Positions 1 through 6,857 of a stretch of DNA of 43,939 nucleotides are shown here, in pieces. The notes under the pieces are model-generated. The model was given only the letters and a program-made list of their open reading frames with translations. It made no database searches and had not been told where the DNA came from. The DNA comes from Isoptericola variabilis (GTDB taxonomy: Bacteria > Actinomycetota > Actinomycetes > Actinomycetales > Cellulomonadaceae). Each line of letters starts with the position of its first letter. Position 1 is the stretch's first letter. A program made the translations under genes and the position numbers. The stretch is taken from assembly GCF_001750215.1 (NCBI RefSeq), contig NZ_LWGM01000003.1, forward strand, positions 1 to 43,939, in the 5' to 3' direction.

Positions 1-1
1 G

Positions 2-730
2 TCGGCGGCAGCGCTCGCCGCGCGGCTCGCGGCCGGCAACCCCGCGCCGCACGCCGCCGCGGTGCACGTGCCCGCGGACGTGCCCGGCGTCGACCCCGTG
101 TGGGTCGTGAGCGCCTCGCCCGAGCTGTACCTCGCGCTCGTGCCGGGCCGCGAGGGCGCGGTGGTGCGCTCGGGGCCGATCAAGGGCACCGCCCGCACGC
201 CCGCCGGCCTGGCGGCCAAGGACCGCGCCGAGAACGTCATGATCACCGACCTGGTCCGCAACGACCTGCAGCGGGTCTGCCGGCCGGGCACCGTCGCCGT
301 GAGCGACCTGCTCGCCGTCGAGCCGCACCCCGGCCTGGTGCACCTCGTGTCCCGCGTGCGGGGCGTGCTGGCCGACGACGTCGCCGCGGCCCCGGACCTG
401 TGGGCCCGGCTGCTCGCCGCCACGTTCCCGCCCGGGTCCGTGTCGGGCGCGCCGAAGTCGGCGGCGCTGCGCATCATCGGCGAGCTCGAGCCCACGGCGC
501 GCGGACCGTACTGCGGGGCGGTCGGCTGGGTCGACGGCGACGCGGGCCGCGCCGAGCTGGCCGTCGGCATCCGCACCTTCTGGTGGGGCGACGGCGTGCT
601 GCGGTTCGGTACCGGGGCCGGCATCACCTGGGGCTCGGACGCGGCCGCGGAGTGGCGCGAGACCGAGCTCAAGGCCGAGCGCCTGGTCGGGCTCGCGAGC
701 ACGGACGGCGGCGACGGCCGGGGGCGATGA
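2..730 (+). CDS. pabB: Aminodeoxychorismate synthase component I (PabB-type), 3' part
   Basis: The reading frame is open from the window edge, so the N-terminus lies outside. The visible part is the C-terminal chorismate-binding domain: a GPIKGTARTP stretch, then ENVMITDLVRNDL, then PPGSVSGAPK and a closing GAGITWGSDAAAEWRETELKA block, all typical of the anthranilate/para-aminobenzoate synthase family. The product would convert chorismate to 4-amino-4-deoxychorismate for folate synthesis. A pabC-like lyase gene lies about 640 bp downstream, which favours PabB over TrpE or a salicylate/isochorismate enzyme. The stop overlaps an in-frame ATG of the next frame (ATGA at 727). Confidence 0.85.
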   Translation, partial: SAAALAARLAAGNPAPHAAAVHVPADVPGVDPVWVVSASPELYLALVPGREGAVVRSGPIKGTARTPAGLAAKDRAENVMITDLVRNDLQRVCRPGTVAVSDLLAVEPHPGLVHLVSRVRGVLADDVAAAPDLWARLLAATFPPGSVSGAPKSAALRIIGELEPTARGPYCGAVGWVDGDAGRAELAVGIRTFWWGDGVLRFGTGAGITWGSDAAAEWRETELKAERLVGLASTDGGDGRGR

Positions 731-759
731 GAACCGCGCACCGGCGTCGTCGGCCCGGC

Positions 760-1350
760 ATGGGCATCGTCACGTGCGACCTCTCCGTCACCCTGGACGG
801 CCTGTCCGCCACCGCGGACCAGTCGCTCGAGCGGCCCTTCGGGGCGCTCGACGACACCATCCTGCACGGGTGGTACTTCGACCATCCCGACGACCATCCC
901 GAGTTCGGCCGCGGGCTCGCGGCCGGTGCGTTCGTCATGGGCCGCAACATGTTCGGGCCCGGCCGCGGCCCGTGGGACCTCGCCTGGACGGGCTGGTGGG
1001 GGCCCGAGCCGCCGTTCCGGGCGCCGGTGTTCGTGCTGACCCACCACCCCCGCGAGCCGGTGGAGATGGCCGGCGGCACCACCTTCCACTTCGTCACGGA
1101 CGGCCCCGAGGCGGCGCTGCGGCGGGCGCGCGAGGCGGCGGGGGAGCGGGACGTCGCCGTCTCGGGCGGGGCCACCACCATCAACCAGTACCTCGCCGCC
1201 GAGGTCGTCGACGAGCTGCGGCTGCACGTGGTGCCGTACGTCGCCGACGCGCCCGGCGTGCGGCTGTTCGACGGCGTCGGGCCGGGCGCGTGGACCGCCG
1301 TCTCGGGCCGCTGGACGCCGGAGGTGTCGCACCTGGTGTACCGCCGGTGA
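760..1350 (+). CDS. Dihydrofolate reductase/RibD C-terminal-type reductase
   Basis: The protein of 196 residues begins MGIVTCDLSVTLDG, the usual N-terminus of the DHFR-like RibD_C family, followed by AFVMGRNMFGPG (the nucleotide-binding MGRxMF motif), VFVLTHHPREP, and a C-terminal VSGGATTINQYLAAEVVDELRLHVVP segment. These are NADPH-dependent reductases related to RibD and DHFR; most stand-alone members have no assigned substrate. I chose the ATG at 760; an earlier ATG at 727 overlaps the pabB stop but adds 11 poorly conserved, arginine-rich residues. Its position between pabB and pabC hints at, but does not prove, a pterin or folate link. Confidence 0.8.
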   Translation: MGIVTCDLSVTLDGLSATADQSLERPFGALDDTILHGWYFDHPDDHPEFGRGLAAGAFVMGRNMFGPGRGPWDLAWTGWWGPEPPFRAPVFVLTHHPREPVEMAGGTTFHFVTDGPEAALRRAREAAGERDVAVSGGATTINQYLAAEVVDELRLHVVPYVADAPGVRLFDGVGPGAWTAVSGRWTPEVSHLVYRR

Positions 1351-1372
1351 GACCTCCGGCACACTGGCCCTC

Positions 1373-2230
1373 ATGAGCGCAACGGTGATCTGGGTGGCCG
1401 GCGAGTTCGTCGGCGAGGGCGAGCGCGCGCTGAGCGCGGTGGACCACGGCATCACCGTGGGCGACGGCGCCTTCGAGACGTGCACGGTGGTCGACGGGCA
1501 GGTGTTCGCGCTCACCCGCCACCTGCGCCGGCTCGAGCGGTCCGTCACCGGGCTGGGGCTCGACGCCCCCGACGAGCAGCAGGTGCGCGACGGCGTGTCC
1601 GCCGTCGTCGACCGGCTCGGCCGGGTCGACGGACGCCTGCGGATCACGGTCACCGCCGGGCCCGGCCCGCTCGGCTCGGGCCGGGCGCCCGCCGCGCAGA
1701 CCGTGGTCGTCGCCGCGGCCGAGAGCGCCATGGCGCCCGAGGGGCGCGCCGTCCGCTCGCCGTGGACCCGCAACGAGCGGTCGGCGATCGCCGGGCTCAA
1801 GACGACGTCGTACGCCGAGAACGTCGTGGCGCTCGCGGACGCCGTGGCCAAGGGCGGCGACGAGGCGCTGTTCGCCAACACGCTCGGAGACCTGTGCGAG
1901 GGCACCGGGACCAACGTCTTCGTCGAGCGCGACGGCGAGCTCGTGACGCCGGCGCTCGCCTCGGGCTGCCTGGCCGGCATCACGCGCGCGCTGCTGCTGG
2001 AGTGGGGCGCCGAGGCCGGGCTGCCGGTGCGCGAGGCGAAGGAGGGCGAGCTGCCCTTCGCCGTGCTGGACGACGTGACCGCCGGGCGGGCGCACCTGGT
2101 GCTCACCAGCTCGGGCCGCAACGTGCAGCCGGTCACGTGGCTGGACGGCGTCGACGTGGCGGTGGGGGAGGTCTCGCGCGCGGCGCGGAAGCTGTTCGAC
2201 CGGCTGCACCGCGAGCGCCTGGACCCCTGA
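1373..2230 (+). CDS. pabC: Class IV aminotransferase, probably aminodeoxychorismate lyase
   Basis: The protein has 285 residues, normal for fold-type IV PLP enzymes. VDHGITVGDGAFET near residue 23 is the family's N-terminal signature, K143 in GLKTTSYAENV is the PLP lysine, and E176 in LCEGTGTNVFV is the conserved acid. LTSSGRNVQPV near the C-terminus fits the substrate-loop region. Next to the pabB-type gene it most likely releases pyruvate from aminodeoxychorismate to give p-aminobenzoate. A branched-chain or D-amino-acid aminotransferase has the same fold and cannot be excluded by sequence alone. Confidence 0.8.
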   Translation: MSATVIWVAGEFVGEGERALSAVDHGITVGDGAFETCTVVDGQVFALTRHLRRLERSVTGLGLDAPDEQQVRDGVSAVVDRLGRVDGRLRITVTAGPGPLGSGRAPAAQTVVVAAAESAMAPEGRAVRSPWTRNERSAIAGLKTTSYAENVVALADAVAKGGDEALFANTLGDLCEGTGTNVFVERDGELVTPALASGCLAGITRALLLEWGAEAGLPVREAKEGELPFAVLDDVTAGRAHLVLTSSGRNVQPVTWLDGVDVAVGEVSRAARKLFDRLHRERLDP

Positions 2231-2331
2231 TTCCCGCGGATCTGCGCGGATCGGCGCGGGGCGAGGCCCTGACCTGGGGCGGCGTCGGCGGCGGCGCCGG
2301 GCGCGACGCGGGCCGGCGCCGAGGGGCCGGT

Positions 2332-2361
2332 TTGAGTTCGCGTCCGATCTGTGGCTAATAT
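2332..2361 (+). promoter_or_regulatory. Promoter of the tRNA-Val gene
   Basis: A TTGAGT hexamer (2332-2337) and a TAATAT hexamer (2356-2361) are separated by 18 bases and lie 13 bases before the mature tRNA. The AT-rich -10 stands out from the surrounding GC-rich sequence. Confidence 0.6.
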
Positions 2362-2374
2362 CGTCCACGCACTC

Positions 2375-2446
2375 GGGCGATTGGCGCAGTGGTAGCGCGC
2401 TTCGTTCACACCGAAGAGGTCACTGGTTCGAACCCAGTATCGCCCA
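2375..2446 (+). tRNA. tRNA-Val, anticodon CAC
   Basis: A full cloverleaf can be drawn by hand: acceptor GGGCGAT (2375-2381) with ATCGCCC (2439-2445), D stem GCGC/GCGC, anticodon stem CTTCG/CGAAG with loop TTCACAC giving anticodon CAC at 2407-2409, and T arm ACTGG-TTCGAAC-CCAGT. CCA is not fully encoded (A-CC-T follows). Its 3' end is the likely attachment core of the element starting just downstream. Confidence 0.95.
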
Positions 2447-2456
2447 CCTTCCCGAG

Positions 2457-2500
2457 AAGGCCCCTGACCAGCGTTTACGCAGGTCAGGGGCCTTTCTGTT
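2457..2500 (+). terminator. Rho-independent terminator after tRNA-Val
   Basis: A 13-bp perfect stem (AAGGCCCCTGACC at 2457-2469 with its complement at 2482-2494) encloses a 12-base loop and is followed by a T-rich run (TTTCTGTTTG). It ends tRNA transcription and insulates the integrase. Because the element is inserted inside or next to the tRNA, the hairpin may have come in with it. Confidence 0.85.
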
Positions 2501-2572
2501 TGTCCATGCAGATGGACAGAAGGGGCCAGATATGGCCCCTGTGGGTCTTCCTAAGACCCACCAGAGACCCAC
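2501..2572. promoter_or_regulatory. Putative attL arm region: palindromes and integrase arm-type repeats
   Basis: Three dyads are packed between tRNA and integrase: TGTCCAT(4)ATGGACA at 2501-2518, AGGGGCCA(4)TGGCCCCT at 2521-2540, and GTGGGTCTT (2541-2549) facing AAGACCCAC (2553-2561). GAGACCCAC follows at 2564-2572. The AAGACCCAC unit recurs beyond the integrase at 4202, 4268 and 4290, and the 15-mer at 2535-2549 is found inverted at 4202-4216. Such repeats on both sides of int fit arm-type sites for a tyrosine integrase; this role is inferred from placement. Confidence 0.5.
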
Positions 2573-2619
2573 AGGTCGGTGCCAGACGAACACCTGACCA
2601 CCGGGGAGGTACCAGCACG

Positions 2620-3777
2620 ATGGCTGGAACGAGGCGCGGATTCGGCCAGACCGAACGCCGCAAGAACAGCAAGACGGGCAAGACCTCGGGCTGGCGAGCC
2701 CGGTACGAGGGGCCCGACGGGTTCCGATACTCCTTCACCTTCACCACGAAGGCGGACGCTGAGGCATTCCTGCGCGGCGAGGAGGCCTTGATCGCGCGAG
2801 GCGCCTGGGTGCCGGTGAAGGCGCGCATGACCGCCGTGTCGGTAAGCGTCGGCGAGTACGCAGTGCGCTCCCTGGCGGTGCGTTCGCTCGCTCCACGCAC
2901 GCGCGAGGAGTACCAGAGCTACCTCGAGCGCTTCGTCATGGGCCAGCCGCTGGCGGCCATGGCCCTGCGCAGCGTGACGGCGCACGACATCGCTACGTGG
3001 CTGACCTGGGTCCGGGGCGAGACCGGACCGACGATGGCAGCGCGCGTCTACGGCCTGGTGTCGTCGGTCTTCAACGCTGCCGTCAAGGATGCGCTGATCG
3101 ACCGCAGCCCCTGCACGATCCGCGGTGCATCGAGTGCTCCGCGGGCGTCGGCGAAGGCAATCGCCACGCCGCAGGAGGTGGCCGCGCTCATGGAGCACGT
3201 GGGCGAGCGCTACCGAGCGTTGATCCTGCTGGCGGCCTGGAGCGGGCTGCGCTCGGGCGAGCTGCGCAACCTGCGGCGCCGGCATGTCGACCTCGACGCC
3301 GGCACGATCAGCGTCGAGAAGCAGATCCAGAACCTGCGTGGCCAGGGCAAGGTGGAACGCGACGTCAAGACGGCCGCGGCCCGCCGCACCGTGAACATCC
3401 CGTCCGCGGCTGTCGCGGTGCTCGCCGCGCACATGGCGCAGTTCTCCCAGCCGGGCCCGGACGGGCTCGTCTTCCCGTCCCGGGTCGGTACCCCGATCTC
3501 CCAGTCGGTGCTGTGGAAGGTGTGGAGTCAGGCGCGCGCGGCGATCGGGCGTCCAGACCTGCGGATCCATGACCTTCGCGCCACCGCCGCGACCATGGCG
3601 GCCCGTACCGGGGCGACGATGGCCGAACTCATGGCGAGGCTCGGCCATACGACACCCAGCGCGGCGATGAGGTACCAGGCCGCCGCCCAGGAGGCTGACG
3701 CCCGGATCGCCGCTGCACTCGATCACCTGGTCGTGCTGCCGACCGAGGCGCGCCCACGGTCTGACGGCGACGCGTAA
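2620..3777 (+). CDS. Tyrosine-type site-specific integrase of the element
   Basis: The protein of 385 residues has an N-terminal arm-binding region (about 1-75), a SAM-like core-binding domain (about 78-170) and a C-terminal catalytic domain. The catalytic set is visible: R211 (WSGLRSGELR), K250, H317 and R320 (IHDLRATAA), H343 (LGHTT) and Y352 (RYQAA). It would integrate and excise the element at tRNA-Val(CAC) 173 bp upstream. The ATG at 2620 has GGGGAGGT 9 bases before it; the frame is open upstream into the tRNA, but starts there would translate tRNA and terminator sequence. Confidence 0.93.
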   Translation: MAGTRRGFGQTERRKNSKTGKTSGWRARYEGPDGFRYSFTFTTKADAEAFLRGEEALIARGAWVPVKARMTAVSVSVGEYAVRSLAVRSLAPRTREEYQSYLERFVMGQPLAAMALRSVTAHDIATWLTWVRGETGPTMAARVYGLVSSVFNAAVKDALIDRSPCTIRGASSAPRASAKAIATPQEVAALMEHVGERYRALILLAAWSGLRSGELRNLRRRHVDLDAGTISVEKQIQNLRGQGKVERDVKTAAARRTVNIPSAAVAVLAAHMAQFSQPGPDGLVFPSRVGTPISQSVLWKVWSQARAAIGRPDLRIHDLRATAATMAARTGATMAELMARLGHTTPSAAMRYQAAAQEADARIAAALDHLVVLPTEARPRSDGDA

Positions 3778-3780
3778 CGG

Positions 3781-4074
3781 TCATCGCCGAGTGACTGCCG
3801 AGGCCCACACCCATGCAAAGCCTTCGCGTCCGGCCGGATCGATATAGCGGACATGGACGGCCCGTCGCGTCCAGGCCAGGGCCTCACCGGTGGCCTCGAA
3901 TGACCGGCCTCGGCCGTCCGTGATCCATACCGTGACCGCCAGAGGTTCATCGGGGCGGGTCGGTGTCTCCCGGCGTGCCTCGGCGGGGACCTCCGTTGCG
4001 AACTCCCGCACCGGTACCTGCTCGATCCCGCCCTCTCGGTTCGAACGCCTGTTCGATCTACCCATGTGAGTCAT
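3781..4074 (-). CDS. Small hypothetical protein of the element
   Basis: This 97-residue protein begins MTHMGRSNRRSN; a second ATG at 4065 is equally possible. It has a charged N-terminal half and a beta-rich C-terminal half with VWITDGRGRSFEATGEALAW and VRYIDPAGREGFAWVWAS segments that could form a small barrel or be DNA-contacting, but I do not recognise a named family. It converges on the integrase with a 3-base gap. The frame stays open upstream to 4284, but that extension is low-complexity and contains arm-type repeats. Confidence 0.55.
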   Translation of the reverse strand: MTHMGRSNRRSNREGGIEQVPVREFATEVPAEARRETPTRPDEPLAVTVWITDGRGRSFEATGEALAWTRRAVHVRYIDPAGREGFAWVWASAVTRR

Positions 4075-4198
4075 CGTATGTCCGGCAAGACGGGGCACGA
4101 CCGTCGGGGAGCGGCTCGTAAACCGAGTTCGCCTCCAGGCGTGCTGCGATCTGGTGCGAGCGACGTGGGCCGGGCCGCCAGGACCCATGGCGCCCGAA

Positions 4199-4298
4199 CC
4201 TAAGACCCACAGGGGCGTCGATGATTTGGTGCGGTGAGCAGGACGGACGTCGCTCCCGTGGTTCCTTAAGACCCACGGGCGCACGGCCTAAGACCCAC
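4199..4298. repeat. Three AAGACCCAC direct repeats downstream of int and at the xis stop
   Basis: CCTAAGACCCAC occurs at 4199-4210 and 4287-4298, and TTAAGACCCAC at 4266-4276. They match the repeats at 2550-2572. The last copy overlaps the stop codon of the excisionase-like gene. The spacing of 66 and 22 bases (about 6 and 2 helical turns) puts all three on nearly the same face of DNA, as expected for sites bound cooperatively by integrase or excisionase. Confidence 0.5.
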
Positions 4299-4590
4299 GC
4301 CCCTCGGTGCCCGTCACCGTCGGCGACACAGGTCGTTCGCTTCGGGCCTCGGTGCGGCGCGTCGGGATTGCCCGGACGAGTGCGCGACCGAGCTCGTCGA
4401 GGTCGACCCGGATGAGCCTCCCCACCCGGTATCCGGTGACCGTGCCGTCGGCGATCCGTCGGCGAAGAGTCTTGGGGGAGACCTTGAGCAGTTCGGCGGC
4501 CGCCTGAAGCGTCACAAGGTTGCCCGGAGCCGAATCGGGCGAGGTGCGTGCGGACGTCGCCCGGCGCGACGTCGACGACTGAGCAGCCAT
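4288..4590 (-). CDS. xis: Excisionase-family / MerR-like helix-turn-helix protein
   Basis: The protein has 100 residues, with a disordered Ser/Arg/Thr-rich N-terminus and a winged-helix excisionase-type domain at about 24-70: LVTLQAAAELLKVSPKTLRRR followed by GTVTGYRVGRLIRVDLDEL. This is the usual DNA-binding domain that accompanies actinobacterial tyrosine integrases and gives excision directionality. It is the last or next-to-last gene of the leftward run, close to the integrase, and its stop lies within an arm-type repeat. A BldC-like regulator would look similar; the context favours an excisionase. Confidence 0.75.
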   Translation of the reverse strand: MAAQSSTSRRATSARTSPDSAPGNLVTLQAAAELLKVSPKTLRRRIADGTVTGYRVGRLIRVDLDELGRALVRAIPTRRTEARSERPVSPTVTGTEGRGS

Positions 4591-4614
4591 GAGTGCTCCT
4601 AGAAGGTGATCGTC

Positions 4615-5616
4615 TTAGATGCCCGCGTCAGGGGCGGGAGGCTCGAACCGTCGCCGGCTGTCTTCTGGGCTGGTGGTCTCGTGGGCTGGCCGAGCGTGCG
4701 GTGACTTGAGCCGGTGATGGATGGCGTGGACCGTCATCGAGTCGTACACCTGGGGCGGCGGCGCGATGAGCCCGTCCTGCTGCGCGAGGTCGGCGATCTC
4801 GGCGAGCACGGCCCGTAGTTCCGCCGCGAGGTACTGCGGATGGCCGGTCACCGTGAGGGGCGGCGGCTGTCCCGGGAGGTGGAGGGCGCCGACGCTGCCG
4901 AGCACATGGTCGGGCGTGCGCTGGAAGTAGGTGTTTACCGGCACGGTGTCGCCGTCGATGGGCACGTCGGGCGACTGCAGGAAGTCCCGAGATCGCGAAG
5001 GCTGGTTCGCGGCGCGCCGAGAGAACAGCAGGAGGTCGGTCACCGCGTCGGTCCCGGTCATGCGGGGCCGGAGCGCGCCGGAGGGGAGGCGGACCGCGCC
5101 GACGAGATCGGCCAGGGTCTCGATGGCTAGACGGGGCAGCTCGCTGGTGGCGTCCATGGTGTGGTGGTTGGCCAGCACGGCCACGAGCCCGCCCGGTCGG
5201 GCGTTCGCGATGGCTAGCAGGGCCAGCTCGGCATGCATGCTCGTGCGGTTGCCGAGCGCGTGACGCGTGTGCAGCTGCACGTCGGCGTGCGGCAGCACGG
5301 ATATCACCGCGTCGTACAGGCCGAACCCTCCGCTGGTGCTCCTCTCTCGTGTCGCGGGCCTGTGCCCGGGCGGTCCCACGGTGGCGCTAATCGTGGCGAT
5401 GCCCGGCTCGGTAGGTGGGCCCAGGTTCAACAGGGCTTCCGCCCCGTCGCCCTGCACGAGGACCCTCCCGCCGGTGAAGCCAAGGCGATGCAGCCCCAAC
5501 CACAGCTCGCGGCCGACCGCCCGCAGCGCCCGATGAGCGCTGGTGGCGTCCGCGTCCGCTATGGCCTGGCGGTCGGCGCACGTCCGGATGAACTGAGCGT
5601 CGTCGTCGGGCGACAT
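4615..5616 (-). CDS. Degenerate N6-adenine methylase-like protein of the element
   Basis: The protein has 333 residues. Residues about 50-155 follow the order of the N6-methylase core found in large methylase-helicase proteins of plasmids and ICEs: RVLVQGDGAEALLNLG sits where motif I (glycine-rich SAM loop) belongs, YDAVISVLPH where the (D/N)PPF catalytic motif belongs, and SMHAELALLAI...ARPGGLVAVLANHHTMDA matches the segment after it. The N-PP-F tetrad is replaced by VLPH, so catalysis is doubtful. The start ATG overlaps the upstream stop (TGATG), indicating coupling. It may be an anti-restriction decoy or a relict; the role is unknown. Confidence 0.5.
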   Translation of the reverse strand: MSPDDDAQFIRTCADRQAIADADATSAHRALRAVGRELWLGLHRLGFTGGRVLVQGDGAEALLNLGPPTEPGIATISATVGPPGHRPATRERSTSGGFGLYDAVISVLPHADVQLHTRHALGNRTSMHAELALLAIANARPGGLVAVLANHHTMDATSELPRLAIETLADLVGAVRLPSGALRPRMTGTDAVTDLLLFSRRAANQPSRSRDFLQSPDVPIDGDTVPVNTYFQRTPDHVLGSVGALHLPGQPPPLTVTGHPQYLAAELRAVLAEIADLAQQDGLIAPPPQVYDSMTVHAIHHRLKSPHARPAHETTSPEDSRRRFEPPAPDAGI

Positions 5617-6203
5617 CACGGGCCCGCCCGCCGAGCATGTTCGTCCTCGAGGAGGGATCGGGTGCTCGCCTCGATGCGCTGTCGGCGTGCCAGGTCGTCG
5701 GCCACGAAGCTTCGGAAGTCGGCGGCACGGTCGGCGATGTTGGGCTCCGGCGGCGCGGTGTTGGGTTGTTCGCCGGGCCAGAAGGTCTGTCGGGACGGTT
5801 GGTCTTGGGTCAGCCTGGTTCCGCTCGTGGCGACCCACTCCCGCAGTCGGGCGCACGAGTCGGCGAGGTCGCGCAGCCACGCGTTGGGAGCGGAAGGAGA
5901 GGCGTCGGGGTCGTAGCAGGCCAGCCAGTGGGTATGGAGCGCGGACAGCTCCCACACGAGTTCGGGATGCCGGTGCCAAAACGGCGGGACGGTTGTCGCG
6001 GGTAGGGCGAAGGTGCGTCGCAACCAGGTGACCCACTCGTCGACCTGGACCCAGGCGATCGCCGCCTCCGCGGCGGTGAGAATTTCCCAGTTGACCGGGC
6101 GCGGGGGATCGTCGAACTCGCCCGGGTACGCCGACCTGGCGCCGACAGTGTGCGCGTCCGCGGGGAGCGGAAACCGCAGGCCGCCTTCGAAGAAGTCCTC
6201 CAT
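5616..6203 (-). CDS. DUF4913-like protein of the element
   Basis: The protein of 195 residues carries the pattern VDEWVTWLRRTFALP, then PPFWHRHPELVWELSALH, then WLACYDPDASPSAPNAW and a RLREWV helix, which I recognise as the DUF4913 family common in actinobacterial ICEs and plasmids next to VirD4-like genes. Function is unknown. A polar C-terminal tail (about 130-195) is predicted helical, with many Arg/Glu. It lies 2 bases after the SSB-like gene and overlaps the methylase-like gene by one base, so it belongs to the transfer operon. Confidence 0.65.
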   Translation of the reverse strand: MEDFFEGGLRFPLPADAHTVGARSAYPGEFDDPPRPVNWEILTAAEAAIAWVQVDEWVTWLRRTFALPATTVPPFWHRHPELVWELSALHTHWLACYDPDASPSAPNAWLRDLADSCARLREWVATSGTRLTQDQPSRQTFWPGEQPNTAPPEPNIADRAADFRSFVADDLARRQRIEASTRSLLEDEHARRAGP

Positions 6204-6205
6204 GG

Positions 6206-6619
6206 TCAACGCCCTGGCTCGGCGGCGTGCGCCAGCGGGGTCACCGTGGTCAGGCGTCGCGACGGGCGCGACTGCTGGCCTCGGCGCTTCCTGGTGGGGG
6301 TGCGCACGACCCGGTAGCGCGTGCACGTCGCGTCGTGCCCGATGTGGGTGGCGACGAACGTCGCGTCTCGCGTCATGCCGGCCGCGATAAAGCGGTCGCC
6401 CTTGCGAAACCGGCGCGAGACACGCTCGGCGGCGTCCCCGTACACGATCAGGAAGAAGTAGGTCTCGGCGCCGTGCGCGCCCGCGCCGCGGTCTGCGCCC
6501 GCCATGGGGACGCGGGCGCCGACCCGGGCGCGCACGTAGTGCAGGCCCCTGCTCGTCTCCTCGAGCTGGCCCATCGACACGATGAACCCGGCCACACAGG
6601 TCTCGGTGGGGATGGTCAT
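6206..6619 (-). CDS. Single-stranded DNA-binding (OB-fold) protein-like
   Basis: The protein of 137 residues shows the SSB order of strands: VAGFIVSMGQLEETSRGLHYVRARV at the N-terminus, ETYFFLIVYGDAAERVSRRFRKGD in the centre, then RFIAAGMTRDATFVA. The C-terminus is basic (RKRRGQQSRPSRR) and lacks the acidic DDDIPF-type tip of housekeeping SSB. A role in protecting transferred single strands is likely. It leads the leftward DUF4913 and methylase-like genes. I rate this as an SSB relative rather than a bona fide Ssb. Confidence 0.6.
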   Translation of the reverse strand: MTIPTETCVAGFIVSMGQLEETSRGLHYVRARVGARVPMAGADRGAGAHGAETYFFLIVYGDAAERVSRRFRKGDRFIAAGMTRDATFVATHIGHDATCTRYRVVRTPTRKRRGQQSRPSRRLTTVTPLAHAAEPGR

Positions 6620-6857
6620 GACGCCTCCGCGACGTGTTCGGCGGCGGTGCCCGGCTGGCGAACCGCTCTACCCGAAGGTGGGCCGGGAGCGCCCGAGCAC
6701 CGGTGTGCCGGCACCCGAGGCTGGAGGAGCGTCGGGACGGCGTGCGCAACGTGTCAACCGCATAACGGGGCACAGCGACGCCCCCGCCTCGGGGCGAACG
6801 TGCGGTCGTGTGCCGCCACGCGGGCACCGGCGGCGGCAGATGTGCGGCGCATGGGCG
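6620..6857. other. Gap between coupling-protein and SSB-like genes
   Basis: No convincing gene is seen in these 238 bases. On the minus strand a perfect TTGACA hexamer (6757-6752) could be a -35 box for the SSB-like gene, but no good -10 follows at the right distance. A GTGCCGGCAC palindrome lies at about 6706-6715. Confidence 0.3.

Noticed and set aside
2389-2619. Longer integrase start inside the tRNA
   Set aside because: The extension would be translated from tRNA and terminator sequence. The ATG at 2620 has a good ribosome-binding site and the protein then begins as integrases of this type do.
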